Of a DNA stretch of 64,000 bases, positions 42,420-53,795 are shown piece after piece. Made by a program: the position numbers and the translations under genes. The notes under the pieces are model-generated. The model was not told the DNA's origin. It saw only the letters and a program-made list of their open reading frames with translations, and ran no database searches. Each line of letters starts with the position of its first letter. Position 1 is the first letter of the stretch. Origin of the DNA: Psoroptes ovis (Eukaryota; Arthropoda; Arachnida; Sarcoptiformes; Psoroptidae); NCBI GenBank assembly GCA_002943765.1, contig PQWQ01000037.1, forward strand, positions 62,001-126,000, in the 5' to 3' direction.

Positions 42420-43172
42420 ATGCCATCCATAATATCATTTCCATTTAAACTAAATCGTAGTCGTTCATATACAGTAATGAATTGTTGTGATGAATATAAT
42501 TGCCGACATGAAAAAAATGCTTTGAGAATCGGGGGTGAATATGTTCCTGTATTCGAAATTCTAAATTTTGGAAATGATTCAAGAATATTACATAAGGAAT
42601 TATTTTTCATACGTATCACCAGACAAGGATTAATTATTGCACATAAACCATCAGTCAATTTGAGCTCATTGACACATTCATTGGACAGATCTTCGAATTT
42701 GCGCCCAATAAACAACAATAAATCATCGCATCAAAATACCATACAACCACGTGATTCTTTACGTGAACCTTGTCATCGTACCAGATCTGATCGTTGTCGT
42801 TTAATCCATTGGGATCATATTGCCAGTGTTGAAATATTGAAACCAAAATCAATCATTTTCAAACTTGTTCAATTTAATCATGATGATGATGATGATGAAT
42901 TACATCGTAATTTTCATAGATTTTGTCTACATCATCGACCGATCAATAATGAATGGTTGAATAATGATCAATTATGTTTTGAATTTCTTATCAAACAAGA
43001 TCTTGAAGCATTGATATCGTTTTGTATTCATAATCAATTGTTACAAGTAGATGAACAAATCATCATGCTGAAGCAATCATCGGATCGAGTCGATTTTTCC
43101 GAACAAAATCGAAATGGATTCGCAAAATTTTTTCATTGGATTAATCGTCGATTCACGCTGAAAATCAAATAA
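42420..43172 (+). CDS. Unknown intronless 250-residue protein
   Basis: One uninterrupted ORF of 250 codons runs from ATG at 42420 to TAA at 43172. Its codon and amino-acid balance looks real: it has Trp and Cys and no long homopolymer except an Asp run near residue 157. I do not recognise the family. Strand-like segments (ELFFIRITRQGLIIAHKP; RLIHWDHIASVEILKPKSII; QLCFEFLIKQ) followed by a helix-like LEALISFCIHNQLL suggest the beta-sandwich-plus-C-terminal-helix plan of PH/PTB-like domains; this is an impression only. The middle (about residues 85-125) is polar and probably disordered. No signal peptide or membrane segment is seen. An in-frame upstream extension is not apparent. It lies between the sprint 5' end and the folate genes. 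Confidence 0.6.
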   Translation: MPSIISFPFKLNRSRSYTVMNCCDEYNCRHEKNALRIGGEYVPVFEILNFGNDSRILHKELFFIRITRQGLIIAHKPSVNLSSLTHSLDRSSNLRPINNNKSSHQNTIQPRDSLREPCHRTRSDRCRLIHWDHIASVEILKPKSIIFKLVQFNHDDDDDELHRNFHRFCLHHRPINNEWLNNDQLCFEFLIKQDLEALISFCIHNQLLQVDEQIIMLKQSSDRVDFSEQNRNGFAKFFHWINRRFTLKIK

Positions 43173-43861
43173 AATATTTTCATTTCTTTGGAAATTTTAG
43201 CCAATTAATCCATTCAATCAATGTTCAAATCATTAAGTTTGTTTTTTATTTTTTGAGAAAAATAAATTAGATTTTTGAAAAATTTTGTCCTCTACTCTAT
43301 GAATAGTCGCAGAAAATTATATACACCTGATTTTCACGCTTTTTAAAAGCCAAAATTTTTTTAAAATTTTAAATTGAAAAAATTACCGCCTTATTTATTA
43401 CAAATGATTATTCGAGATGCAAAATGTCATGTTTCATTGGTTTCATTCGCCAAACATTTCATTGAAACCAAGTAAGTAAATTTTTCTTATAGTTGCTAAA
43501 TTGTGAAATTTGATATTTTTCAAAAAAAATCGTAAATCAATAAACCTTAAACTGTTTATCATACGTTGAAAATAAATGAATATAATCTTTTAATTAAATC
43601 AAATCTTTATTATGGCATCAATGCTTTTGATGATTATATTTTTCCTTCTAATCTGGTTTTAAATTTGCACTGAACAGTAGTAAATAATAATAATACCTTT
43701 ATGTCTGCAGCTGCAGATTGGATTTAAATTGAAAATTTAAAATAATTATTTTATTGTTTTATTATTATCGACACATTTATAGCTATTACATTCATTTCAA
43801 TTTCGATCGTTATCTCAATAACAGTAATAATAATAATGGAATTAATCGTCTTTTAAAATCA

Positions 43862-45382
43862 ATGTATAATCATAAATATTCATATTGGATGAATGTATTT
43901 TTGCCCTCATTGAAAAATTATTGTCATCAACAGCAAAGACAATTGATTATCATCACTAGTCATTTTCATAAGAATTATCACCATGTTAATACTAATCACC
44001 ATAAACAAAGATTTGATCATCATCCAAAGCATATCTTAGTTGAATTATTGAACAATCATTATTCCAGTTTAAATATGCAACAAATAAAAAGTTTCTCCAT
44101 TTCATCGACTCTTTTGAAGCAAAATTCATTTGAAATTCCCAATAATAATAATCAAAATAAAATGGCCAAAATATTAAGTGGCAAAGAATTATCGGATGAA
44201 ATTCGTCAAAGATTACGGCAAGAAGTTAGTCGTTTGCCAATAAAACCAATGCTGGCCGTTATTCAAGTTGGTAACCGGGAAGATTCGAATGTTTATATTC
44301 GAATGAAAAAAAATTTCATTGAATCAATCGGTGGTGATTCGATTCATCTGCAAATGCCTCGTCATACGAATACTCAACAGGTAGATTATACCTTTTAATA
44401 TAAAGAGGCTTATCCATAGCATTTCTTTCTTTCATTGTGTGCTAATAGATAGCTGCTGAAATTGAAAAATTAAACAATGATTCAACTGTTCATGGTATCA
44501 TTGTTCAATTGCCGTTTGATTCTGAAGAACTGATTGATGAACATTATGTAACTAATCTTATTTCACCTGAAAAAGATGTTGATGGTTTAACTGTAATAAA
44601 TGCTGGTAATTTATTACATGGAAATATAACTGGTCGACAAGGTTACATACCATGTACGCCATTCGGTTGTTTGGAATTGATTAAAAAATCCGGTGCAGTA
44701 ATCGAAGGTTCCAAAGCTGTCGTAGTTGGCCGATCGAAAATTGTTGGCTCTCCAATGGCACAATTATTGGTATGGAACGATGCTACTGTAACTATTTGTC
44801 ATTTAAAAACAAAAAACTTACCAGAAATATGTAAAAGTGCCGATATATTGGTGGTGGCCATTGGTGATCCATTATTTATTAAAAAAGATTGGATCAAACC
44901 AGGTGATTTTTAGAACTCATTTTACAAATTCATTTAGATGTACAAACGTACGATCTAATCTTGTCGTTTCAAAATCTTATCAAAAAATTATTTCACGTAT
45001 CCATTAAAAATACTACTGATTAAGATTTTGAATCGACAGGATCTAATCATACAAAGATGAAAGATTTGAAACAATTAATTTTCTTTCGTGGATTCATTTG
45101 ATGATCAGGTGCTGTTGTAATCGATTGTGGCATATCATCGATACCGGATTCAACCAGAAAAAGTGGCCAGCGTTTAGTCGGTGATGTTGATTTTGATGGT
45201 GTCAGAGAAATTGCTTCATACATAACGCCAGGTATTATTATTAATTCAATTTCAAATTTTTAAATCAAATATAAATTATAGTTCCAGGAGGTGTTGGTCC
45301 AATGACTGTGGCAATGTTAATCAATAATACTGTTGAATCTGCAAAACGTGTAGCGGAGAAAATGATGTTAAATGTTAAATAA
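43862..45382 (+). CDS. Methylenetetrahydrofolate dehydrogenase/cyclohydrolase, MTHFD1-type, as a stand-alone protein
   Basis: Exons 43862-44380, 44449-44902, 45109-45231 and 45282-45382 join in frame. From the internal ATG at 44162 (MAKILSGKELSDEIRQRL) the protein is 298 residues, the normal size of this module. From 43862 it gains a 100-residue basic N-terminal extension. Hallmarks are VGNREDSNVYI, the VQLPFDSE substrate-site Gln, EKDVDGLTVINAG, the nucleotide-binding VVVGRSKIVGSPM, and VPGGVGPMTVAML. It interconverts 5,10-methylene-, methenyl- and 10-formyl-tetrahydrofolate with a nicotinamide cofactor. The motifs resemble the MTHFD1 dehydrogenase/cyclohydrolase half, not MTHFD2. The frame stops at 45380-45382, and AATAAA follows at 45441, so no synthetase domain follows in frame. 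The extension has few acidic residues and contains MQQIKSFSISSTLLKQ, which could be a mitochondrial presequence. Confidence 0.88.
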
Positions 45383-46623
45383 AATTAAAGAATTTAATCA
45401 TAAATTGTAAAATTATATCATTATAAATACATTTGAATTAAATAAATAAAATTGAATAATGATTTAAAATGAATTAAAATGGAAATTTTCATTTATTCCA
45501 ATACGAATCAATCGAATCAATGGAAACAAATAATGGTCGAAGATATGTCGAAAATCAGACATTTTTTTTTTTGATTTGAAAATCTTATTCATTTGTGAAT
45601 TATGTTGATCATCGAAAGTCATTGATTGATTAGTTGATTGATTGATTAATATTCAAATTTCTAAATATATGTGTGTGTGTGTGTCTTATCACCAAATGCA
45701 CTTGAGAAATTGATAAGAAAATCGCGCATGAAAAATGCAATAATGATGATATTTCAAATATGAAATCATCATCAATTGAAAATTTTCATTTTCTTCTGGT
45801 GATTTTTATTTATATATGCACATTTGAATTATGGAGATAAAAGTGTAACAAATGAAAATAAAGCAGCTTTAAATATTTTAAAAATTTCAAAAACTTGTTC
45901 GAAATTATAACAGTTCAATTATATTCATGGCAAATACCATTTTACAATCTTAACAATTTTTACTAATGATAAATAGAAAATATAGTACAGAGTTTCAAGT
46001 TTTAATTCGTAGTTTTAAGATTTATTTTCATAGTTTCCATGTTGATTTTCGTAGTTTTTAATGCAATTTTAAATCGTAAAAGTACGAAATTAAATTTTAA
46101 AACTACGAAAATCAGTTTTAAAATCCCGAATTAAAACTTGAAACGCTGTATTTTGTCTAATGATAAACTGATTGATTTTTAATCACAAAATCAATTATTG
46201 AAATTTTTCGATTATATAAAATCGATTTATACGTTGATTGTGATCAAATGAAAAAATAATGTTTTGGTCGAAATCGAATGGAATTTTCACCAAAATTCAA
46301 AATATCTTCAATTCGATGATATCATTAACTAAGTCCTCGTGTACATCATTAATATTTGTTCATATTTGATTTGATATGGATAAATTATTTATTTTATCAA
46401 ATCGTGATTAAATAAAAATCTGGTTGAATGAAATGAAATGAATGAATCGTTTTGTCATTAAACTAGTTTTTTCCCGTTACATTTTTTATCGGAAGAAAAA
46501 ACCTATTTGAAATGATAATTTACCACCAGTCATATCGAAAATGGAAAAAATTTCAATGTTATTATGTCAATCGATCGTTGGCTGTTGACTGTGTTACATT
46601 TGTGAAATATTTGAAAATAAAAA
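45383..46623. other. Gap between the two folate genes
   Basis: This 1.24-kb AT-rich gap holds AATAAA at 45441, a GTGTGTGTGTGTG run near 45670, a 161-bp MITE (45988-46148) and presumably the promoter of the synthetase gene. Stop codons occur in all frames, so read-through is not possible. Confidence 0.7.
45988..46148 (+). mobile_element. CAGGG-type 161-bp palindromic MITE between the folate genes
   Basis: TA-flanked (45986-87 and 46149-50). It starts CAGAGTTTCAAGTTTTAATT and ends AAAACTTGAAACGCTG, 161 bp, with internal CGTAGTTTT and AAAACTACG arms. It lies 606 bp after the dehydrogenase stop and 475 bp before the synthetase start. Confidence 0.83.
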
Positions 46624-48696
46624 ATGTGGAAAATTCAAAAAAATTCATTAAATCGAATTGTACCAGTTCCATCGTACGTGTTTTCCAATTGACAATTAAT
46701 TAATCCTTAATTAATTAATTTAAATTTTTCAAATTGTTTCAATAATTTAGAGATATTGAAATAACAAGTGCACATAAATGTAAACCAATCAAACAATTAT
46801 GTGCTGAAATCGGTTTGCACGAAGATGAATATGAACTTTATGGACATTTTAAAGCGAAAATTAATCGAAATATTCCGATGAAATTTGATCAAACAAAAAT
46901 GGGAAAATATGTGATTGTTGCCGGTATGACACCTACACCGTTGGGTGAAGGTAAAAGTACTACAACCATTGGTTTAGCACAAGCATTATGTGCACATTTG
47001 AATCGTAATACAATCGCTTGCATTAGACAACCGAGTCAAGGACCTACTTTTGGCATCAAAGGTGGTGCAGCCGGTGGTGGCTACTCACAAGTTATACCTA
47101 TGGATGAATTCAATCTTCATTTGACCGGTGATATTCATGCTATTTCGGCCGCCAATAATTTAGTTGCAGCTGCGATTGATGCTCGATATTTTCATGAATC
47201 AACTCAAAAAGATTCGGCACTATATGATCGTTTGGTGCCTAAACATCCGAATAAACCGAGAAAATTTTCCACGATACAAAAACGACGGCTAGAAAAACTT
47301 GGAATACCTGTTGACATTGATCCCGAACAGCTGACTGAAGAACAAAAATCAGAATTTTCACGTTTGGACATTGATATCGATACAATTATTTGGAATCGTG
47401 TTGTAGACTGTAACGATCGATACCTTCGTTCAATCACTATTGGTCAAGCACCAACAGAGAAAGGATTGTCAAGGAAAACTCAATTCGATATTTCAGTTGC
47501 CAGTGAATTGATGGCTATTCTAGCTTTAGGCGCAGATATGGCCGACATTAAACAACGAATTGGTAAAATTGTGGTGGCATTCTCCAAACATCAACCACCT
47601 AAACCGATTACATGCGATGATTTGGGCGTAACGGGTGCAGTTATGGTCCTACTTAAAGATGCAATCAAACCAACATTAGTACAAACATTAGAAGGAACAC
47701 CTATTTTGGTTCATTGTGGACCTTTTGCTAATATTGCTCATGGTAATTCTTCGGTGATTGCAGACAAGATAGCCTTGGAATTGGTTGGACCGGAAGGTTT
47801 TGTTCTCACTGAAAGCGGCTTCGGTGCTGATGTAGGTCTTGAAAAATTGGTTAACATCAAATGTGCAGCTTCTGGATTAAAACCAGATTTAGTCGTATTG
47901 GTTTGTACGGTAAGAGCTTTGAAAAGTCATGGCGGTGGACCAATACTTACACCAGGAGCTATTCTACCGAAAGAATATCGTGAAGAAAATCTAGAATTGG
48001 TTGCCAATGGTTTAGTTAATCTTAAAGCTCATATTGAAAATATTAAACAACATTTTGGCCTGCCAGTTGTTGTGGCAATTAATCAATTTTCAACAGACAC
48101 TCAAAATGAATTGGATTTGGTAAGGAGAGAAACGATTAGATTCGGTGCATATGATGCATGCGTTTCAAATCATTGGGCACTTGGAGGTGAAGGTGCGTGT
48201 GATCTGGCAAAATCAATAATAAATGCATGTGATAATAAGCATGAAAATTCATTTAAATTTGTTTATAATGATGATGATTCAATCGAAATGAAAATTGAAA
48301 AAACTGCAAAAAATATTTACCATGCATCCGAAGTGGAATACAGTGATAAAGCCAAGAAACGTTTAGAATTATTCAAAGCACTTGGATATGATCGTTTAAA
48401 GATTTGTATAGCTAAAACTCCTTTATCAATATCACATGATCCAAAGCTTAAAGGAGCACCAGCTGGCTATAAATTCCCGATTAAAGATATTCGTGCATCG
48501 GTTGGAGCTGGTTTCCTTTATCCGTTGGCTGGAGAGGTAAATCTATTCGTAAAATTATTGGTTAACCCTTTTAAGATTAATGATTATTTTTTGTTATTTC
48601 GATTAGATTCAAACAATGCCTGGATTGCCAACAAGACCTGCATTTTATGATATCGATATCGATACTGAAACTGGCGAAATTGAAGGATTATTCTAA
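46624..48696 (+). CDS. Formate-tetrahydrofolate ligase (10-formyl-THF synthetase), stand-alone
   Basis: Exons 46624-46673, 46751-48536 and 48607-48696 give 641 residues. The enzyme uses ATP and formate to make 10-formyl-THF. Visible features are the P-loop MTPTPLGEGKSTTTIGLAQA, the block RQPSQGPTFGIKGGAAGGGY, the segment FNLHLTGDIHAISAANNLVA, and the typical end MPGLPTRPAFYDIDID. In trifunctional C1-THF synthase this domain follows the dehydrogenase half. Here translation must start at ATG 46624 (MWKIQKNSLNRIVPVPSD), because an in-frame TAA lies two codons upstream and no usable AG acceptor precedes it. The first residues match the interdomain linker of MTHFD1 (W-IQ-N-LN ... VPSDI), so the protein begins exactly where the fused protein would be joined. 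AATAAA lies at 48772. Confidence 0.9.
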
Positions 48697-49085
48697 TTTG
48701 ATCAATGATATTTAAACTAAATTGCAGCTTTCAAACAAAATTTTAAATTTCAAAATAATGATTTACATTTAAATAAATATTAATTTAAGAAATAAAAAGT
48801 CTTAGTCCTTTACTTGATTGCTTCTCTAAGACAATCTACTTTTCGATTAGTTTGATGACAAATGATCAATTGTTGTTCAATTTGCACATTTAAATCATGA
48901 AAAATTGATTCAAATTTTTTTTTTCTAAAATGTACTGTTCATATAAGACATGTCGAAATTTATTTTATTTTTTTTCAGTGTTCAATTAAAAGTAAACAAT
49001 CCATACATTCATTATTTATTAATCATTTAAAACGTCAACTAATATATATTGGAGAGAGAGTCGAAGAAAATCAAATCCGATCAAG

Positions 49086-50407
49086 ATGCCTTCAGCGTAT
49101 GGCCATGCAAACGGACATCATTTGGTGAATACAAGTTCGATAGCAGCTTTAACAAATGGTCAAACGCCTACTTCGGCGATCACTGCATCAACAACTGCCT
49201 CACCACATCGACATGTGGCCGCTGTAGCATCGATAAATACGGCCAGTCATCAATCGAATCAAGCTCAAACACATGGTCAAACAAAAACGAACGAAGAAGT
49301 GGGCATCAAAGAAGTTTGGGCTCATAATCTTGATGAAGAATTTGGTCGAATTCGCAAAATTGTGCAACATTTTCCATTTGTTGCAATGGACACCGAATTT
49401 CCTGGAGTTGTAGCTAAACCTATTGGTCAATTTGCATCGAATTCCGAATACATGTATCAAATTATGCGTTCTAATATAACATTGTTGAAGATCATTCAAA
49501 TTGGGCTTACATTCATGAATGCTGATGGCCAAAAGCCTGATGGTTATTGTACTTGGCAATTTAATTTTCGTTTCAATTTGAATGAAGATATGTATGCTCA
49601 TGAATCGATTGAATTGTTGACCAATTCGGGAATACAATTCAATAAACACGATCAAGATGGTATCGATCCGACCGAATTTGCTGTACTATTGATCGGTTCA
49701 GGGGTTGTGTTATCGGATCAAATTTCATGGCTATCGTTTCATTCTGGTTATGATTTTGGTTATCTGCTCAAAATGCTGACAGATCAACAATTACCGAAAA
49801 AAGAATCTGAATTTTTTGAATTATTAAAAATCTATTTTCCACGGGTTTATGATCTTAAGTATTTGATGAAAAGTACTAAAGATTTAAAAGGTGGCTTACA
49901 AGAGGTTTGTGTTCATCGAATTAGATCTTCGAAAAATTGATCTTAATTTCTATTTTTCAATTCCGTATCTAGGTTGCTGAAGCATTAACATTAGTACGTA
50001 AAGGTCCACAACATCAAGCCGGTAGTGATAGTTTATTAACTGGTGAAACATTTTTCAAATTAAAAGAAATGTATTTTGAAAATGATATCGAAGAAAAACG
50101 TTATTCAGGTTTCCTCTATGGATTAGAAACAGCTGAAACTGGTAAAAATGAAACTGATGATGATTTAACTGCATCAAGTTGTACTAATATCACCACGACA
50201 GCCGCAACAACATCTGTAACATCCAATAGTCCTAATAATGGTACCAATGATTCATCTTCGGGTGGCAGTATCAACAATAAAACTGGAGATATAACAACAA
50301 ATACAACATCTGATGTTCTGAATTCTGAAAATACAACAAATCAATCGGCTATGGCCTTAAGCCAACAACAACAACAGCAGCAAACTCCTACTAGCGTTTC
50401 GACGTGA
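49086..50407 (+). CDS. Pop2: CCR4-NOT deadenylase subunit Pop2/CAF1 (CNOT7/8)
   Basis: Two exons, 49086-49904 and 49973-50407, give 417 residues. The enzyme is a DEDD-family 3'-5' exonuclease that shortens poly(A) tails in the CCR4-NOT complex. The nuclease core has MDTEFPGVVA (Asp102, Glu104), FHSGYDFGYLLKML (Asp223) and GPQHQAGSDSLLT (His287, Asp292), so all catalytic residues are present. The intron falls after DLKGGLQE. Two features are unlike the compact (about 285-residue) animal homologues. One is a ~70-residue Ala/Ser/Thr-rich N-terminal extension. The other is a ~110-residue Asn/Thr/Gln-rich C-terminal tail ending in a Gln run. A later start near residue 68 is possible, but no Met favours it. 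It converges with the acyl-CoA dehydrogenase gene. Confidence 0.94.
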
Positions 50408-50775
50408 TCAAAATGTTTATACATACATACACATATTTCATATAACATCTTGTTTTTTTATATCTCTGACCCGAGATTTTGCATAAAATAAAATAAGAAA
50501 AATTGATCAAATTGGTCAAATGTTCAGACTATACTTTTCCTTTCATGGTGATTTGCGGGTTATGGATGTCTTAATTATTCAATTTTTGATCTTACCTTGA
50601 AGCCAAAAATGGTCGAAATTCTGATGAAATGAAGCTAATTATTAGTTGTTACGAATGATGTTGATGACTATGGATGAGTAAATAAACGGTTGAAAGTGAT
50701 GATGATGAAGGTTTCGTTTCACAAATTAAATTGTGATCAATTCCAATGATCGATGACAGAGAAATTAAGCTTATA

Positions 50776-50828
50776 TGATACATTGATAGCTCAGAAACCC
50801 CCTGTCACTGAGCTATATGAATGTATCA
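50776..50828. repeat. Inverted repeat / hairpin in CNOT7 3' flank
   Basis: Arm 50776-50794 (TGATACATTGATAGCTCAG) pairs with 50808-50828 through 9 bp, a small bulge and 9 bp more, around a 13-nt loop (AAACCCCCTGTCA). It is richer in GC than the surroundings and lies in the 726-bp convergent gap between Pop2 and the acyl-CoA dehydrogenase. It matches neither MITE family. Confidence 0.6.
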
Positions 50829-51132
50829 TCATTCGAGCTCATATAACTCATGTTCGAAAAATTATAAAAATTAATTTTTGACCTCTTAGCAAACTTCAAA
50901 ATTCAATTATTTTCATGAAATCAGTGTATGAAATTAGTGTTTATTTTCTCAAGATTTTTACTGACAAATTTTACGGGATGAAATGGATTGATAAAATAAA
51001 ATAAAATTTTCATGATGGGAAATTTTAATTGAAAAAATAAATAAAAACATATTTAAAACATTAATTTATTTTGTACATTTTCCTCGCCAATTAATCATAG
51101 TCAAAACCATAGCTATGTTCATTCACTCAATT

Positions 51133-53115
51133 TCAACATGGATGCAATGGTGATTGATGAATAATTCCTTGATTATCTAAAACTTGTGTAGCTATCTGTC
51201 TTATTGATTCATCGTTTTTCAATATTGCCGGTGATCGCAGTGCTGCCAAATTATGATGTATACGCATATTGGCTTCGGAAACAAACAATTTACATAATTG
51301 TGTTTCCATTTCAGCTGTTGGAATATTTTTGTTCAATGATAATGATACACGTGATAACAATACTAACATTGAATAAATGTCGATCACTGAATTTGCTAAT
51401 CGTAATAATAACATTTGTTCCATGACAATTTTCTTGTTATATTTAATTAATAAATGTTCGACAGCCGAAGAAAACAGTGTAATATTTTTGGCTAAAATTT
51501 TTGCTTGCGGATGTAGCGTTGGATGAATGTTCTCCGTTATATCGGGACCATCAAAACCAGCCGTACGTTTTATTCGTTTGGAAGCTTCCATAAAAATCAA
51601 ACCCAGATTAGCCATCGGATTTTTCATTGCTTTTTGAATTTCACGTAAATGTCCACCAGCATATTGTAGTCCGGTCAACGCAATGAACATTCGAAGAATT
51701 TCATTTGCACCTTCAAATATTCTAAATATTCGAGTATCACGTAACATTTTTTCGATTCCAGTTTCTTTAATATAACCCATTCCACCGAATATTTGTAATG
51801 CTTCATCTACAACCATCCAAGCTGATTCTGATGCCAAAATTTTTCCAACAGCAGCTTCAAGTTGAAAATCTGTCATTCCTTTGTCGATGAGACCGCTATT
51901 TAAAATCACAAAGATAATAAATGAAATCTAAATCAAAATATAACAATTATTATGTGCTTACCTAATCATATAAGCATGTGATTGTGTGACAAAATGAGCC
52001 AAAGTCATACGGCCAATTTTTTCTTGAATTGCTGTAAAGCTTGAAATAGTATTACCGAATTGTGTTCGAGTATTAGCATATTTGACGGCCATCTCTATCG
52101 CTTTTTGCATGGTACCGGACAGAGCGCATATCATACCATAACGGCCATTATTCAAAATTTTCATAGCGACTTTAAATCCTTCACCAATTTCTCCAATGAC
52201 ATTTTCAGCCGGAACTTTAACATTGTCAAACCATAGTTCAGTCGTATTTGAAAATTTGATGCCCATTTTTTTCATGTTAGGTCCACTTGTCAGACCAGGA
52301 CCTCTTGGCACCCAGAATGCAGTTACTTTATCTTTAACTTCTCCTTTCTCATTCGTTACTTCAGTCTTTGCGAATACAGTGAAATAATCGGCAAATCCAC
52401 CATTACTGATGTAAAGTTTTGATCCATTCAATATCCAATGTGTTTTATCTTCACTTAATTTAGCACGGGTTTTGATTGAAACTGCATCAGAACCAGCAGA
52501 TGGTTCGGTCAAAGCAAAAGCAGCGAATTTATTGCCGGCCGCAAGATCAGGTAGATATTTTTCTTTTTGTTCCGGTGTTCCGAACAATAAAAGACCTTTG
52601 TAGCCAATACTTTGATGAGCACCAGACACAATACCGATGCCTAAATCATATCGGCCAGAAACTTCAGCTAAGCGTGCATATTGTGTATTATTACAACCCA
52701 TACCACCATAATCGACCGGTACTTGTATGCCAAAACTACCCATATCTTTCATCATTTGCATAACATCATCAGGAACCTTTTCAGTGTCTTCTTGTTTAAC
52801 AATTTCATCCCATTTATCTTCCCACATTTTCGAAACAGGATCAATAATCATATCCAAAAAACCTATTTCTTCTTCATTCAATACTTGTGGATAGGGAAGA
52901 AAATAACTAACATTTGCACGGCCAGTGAATAAATTTTGTACAAATGAATTCGATTCGGCAATCTTGATTTTGTCCAATTTATCTAAATCCAATTTATTCT
53001 CTCTTTTAACTGCTTGTGCTTGTGATGATGATGATCGCAATACCAAATTTTGAAGCGTTTTAAGTGATTCTGGAGAACGTAGATAAGAATATTTAGTTGT
53101 TATTGTTCGAAACAT
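51133..53115 (-). CDS. ACADVL: Very-long-chain acyl-CoA dehydrogenase, mitochondrial
   Basis: Two minus-strand exons, 51962-53115 and 51133-51895, give 638 residues (vertebrate VLCAD is about 655). It catalyses the first FAD-dependent step of long-chain fatty-acid beta-oxidation at the inner mitochondrial membrane. An Arg/Ser-rich presequence (MFRTITTKYSYLRSPES) precedes FLPYPQVLNEEE. The core has GAHQSIGYKGLLLFGT, the FAD/substrate signature LTEPSAGSDA, and the catalytic-Glu segment RIFEGANEILRMF. A C-terminal extension of about 180 residues is the feature that separates VLCAD/ACAD9 from the smaller dehydrogenases. CNTQYARL and LLFGT...QKEKYLP favour VLCAD over ACAD9. The 66-bp intron splits AG|C, giving Ser. 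It is divergent from SF3B5 and two genes from HADHB. Confidence 0.94.
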
Positions 53116-53795
53116 TTTGGATCAGTTGTTTCTTGATTAATTCTTAAGAATCTTAGTCGAAAACAACACAAAAAACAAACAAACTGCTGATTTAAAGCAC
53201 AAATTTCTTGTGGATTACTTAAAAAAATAAACTAAATAAATAAATTTTAACGCAATTACGAATTTATTAAATTTGATTATCGTTTGATTTTTGTTATTTA
53301 TCAAATCAAAATCTCAAGGTTTTAAATGGGTACACTTATATCAAGTACAAAATGCAAGAAATGATTTCATCATTAATGTCGATTAAATCATAAGGTTTTT
53401 TCTAGAAAAAAATAAAAACATAAACAAAATTTTTTAAAAATGCATTTCTACACCAATTTTCTATTCTACTACCACTAGATGAGATAAAATATGGAAAAAT
53501 ACTCGTCTTATCACATCTGATTTTAGATAATGCTTCTACTTCTACTTCACCTCTGCTTGCACTAACACAGCTGATCACAGCTGATAAATTTTTTTTTTTG
53601 AGTGAAATTTCATGCATAGATTTCAATGATAAATCAGATAGATATATTTTTAAATGGTGTAGTAGTGGCAGTACTAATAGGCTATTCATAAAGTACGGGT
53701 TCGAATTTTTTTTTTCAAAACACATTTTCAATTATCATCTGTTCGACATTTTGAAATTTTTTGACAACAAAAACAAAACTATAATCTTGAAAAAA
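53116..53795. other. Divergent promoter region, ACADVL / SF3B5
   Basis: This 680-bp gap separates two start codons facing away from each other. The section 53505-53585 is GC-richer and holds ACAGCTGATCACAGCTGAT, a near-tandem CAGCTGAT pair. A shared promoter is plausible but not shown. The open frame upstream of the SF3B5 start lacks family-like sequence. Confidence 0.5.

Noticed and set aside
46624..48696. Formyl-THF synthetase as a bacterial transfer (stand-alone form is common in bacteria)
   Set aside because: It has introns and begins with the MTHFD1 linker sequence, and its motifs are animal-type, so descent from the fused animal gene is simpler.
53598..53795. N-terminal extension of SF3B5
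   Set aside because: The in-frame upstream part is unlike the highly conserved 85-residue family and looks like leader or promoter sequence.
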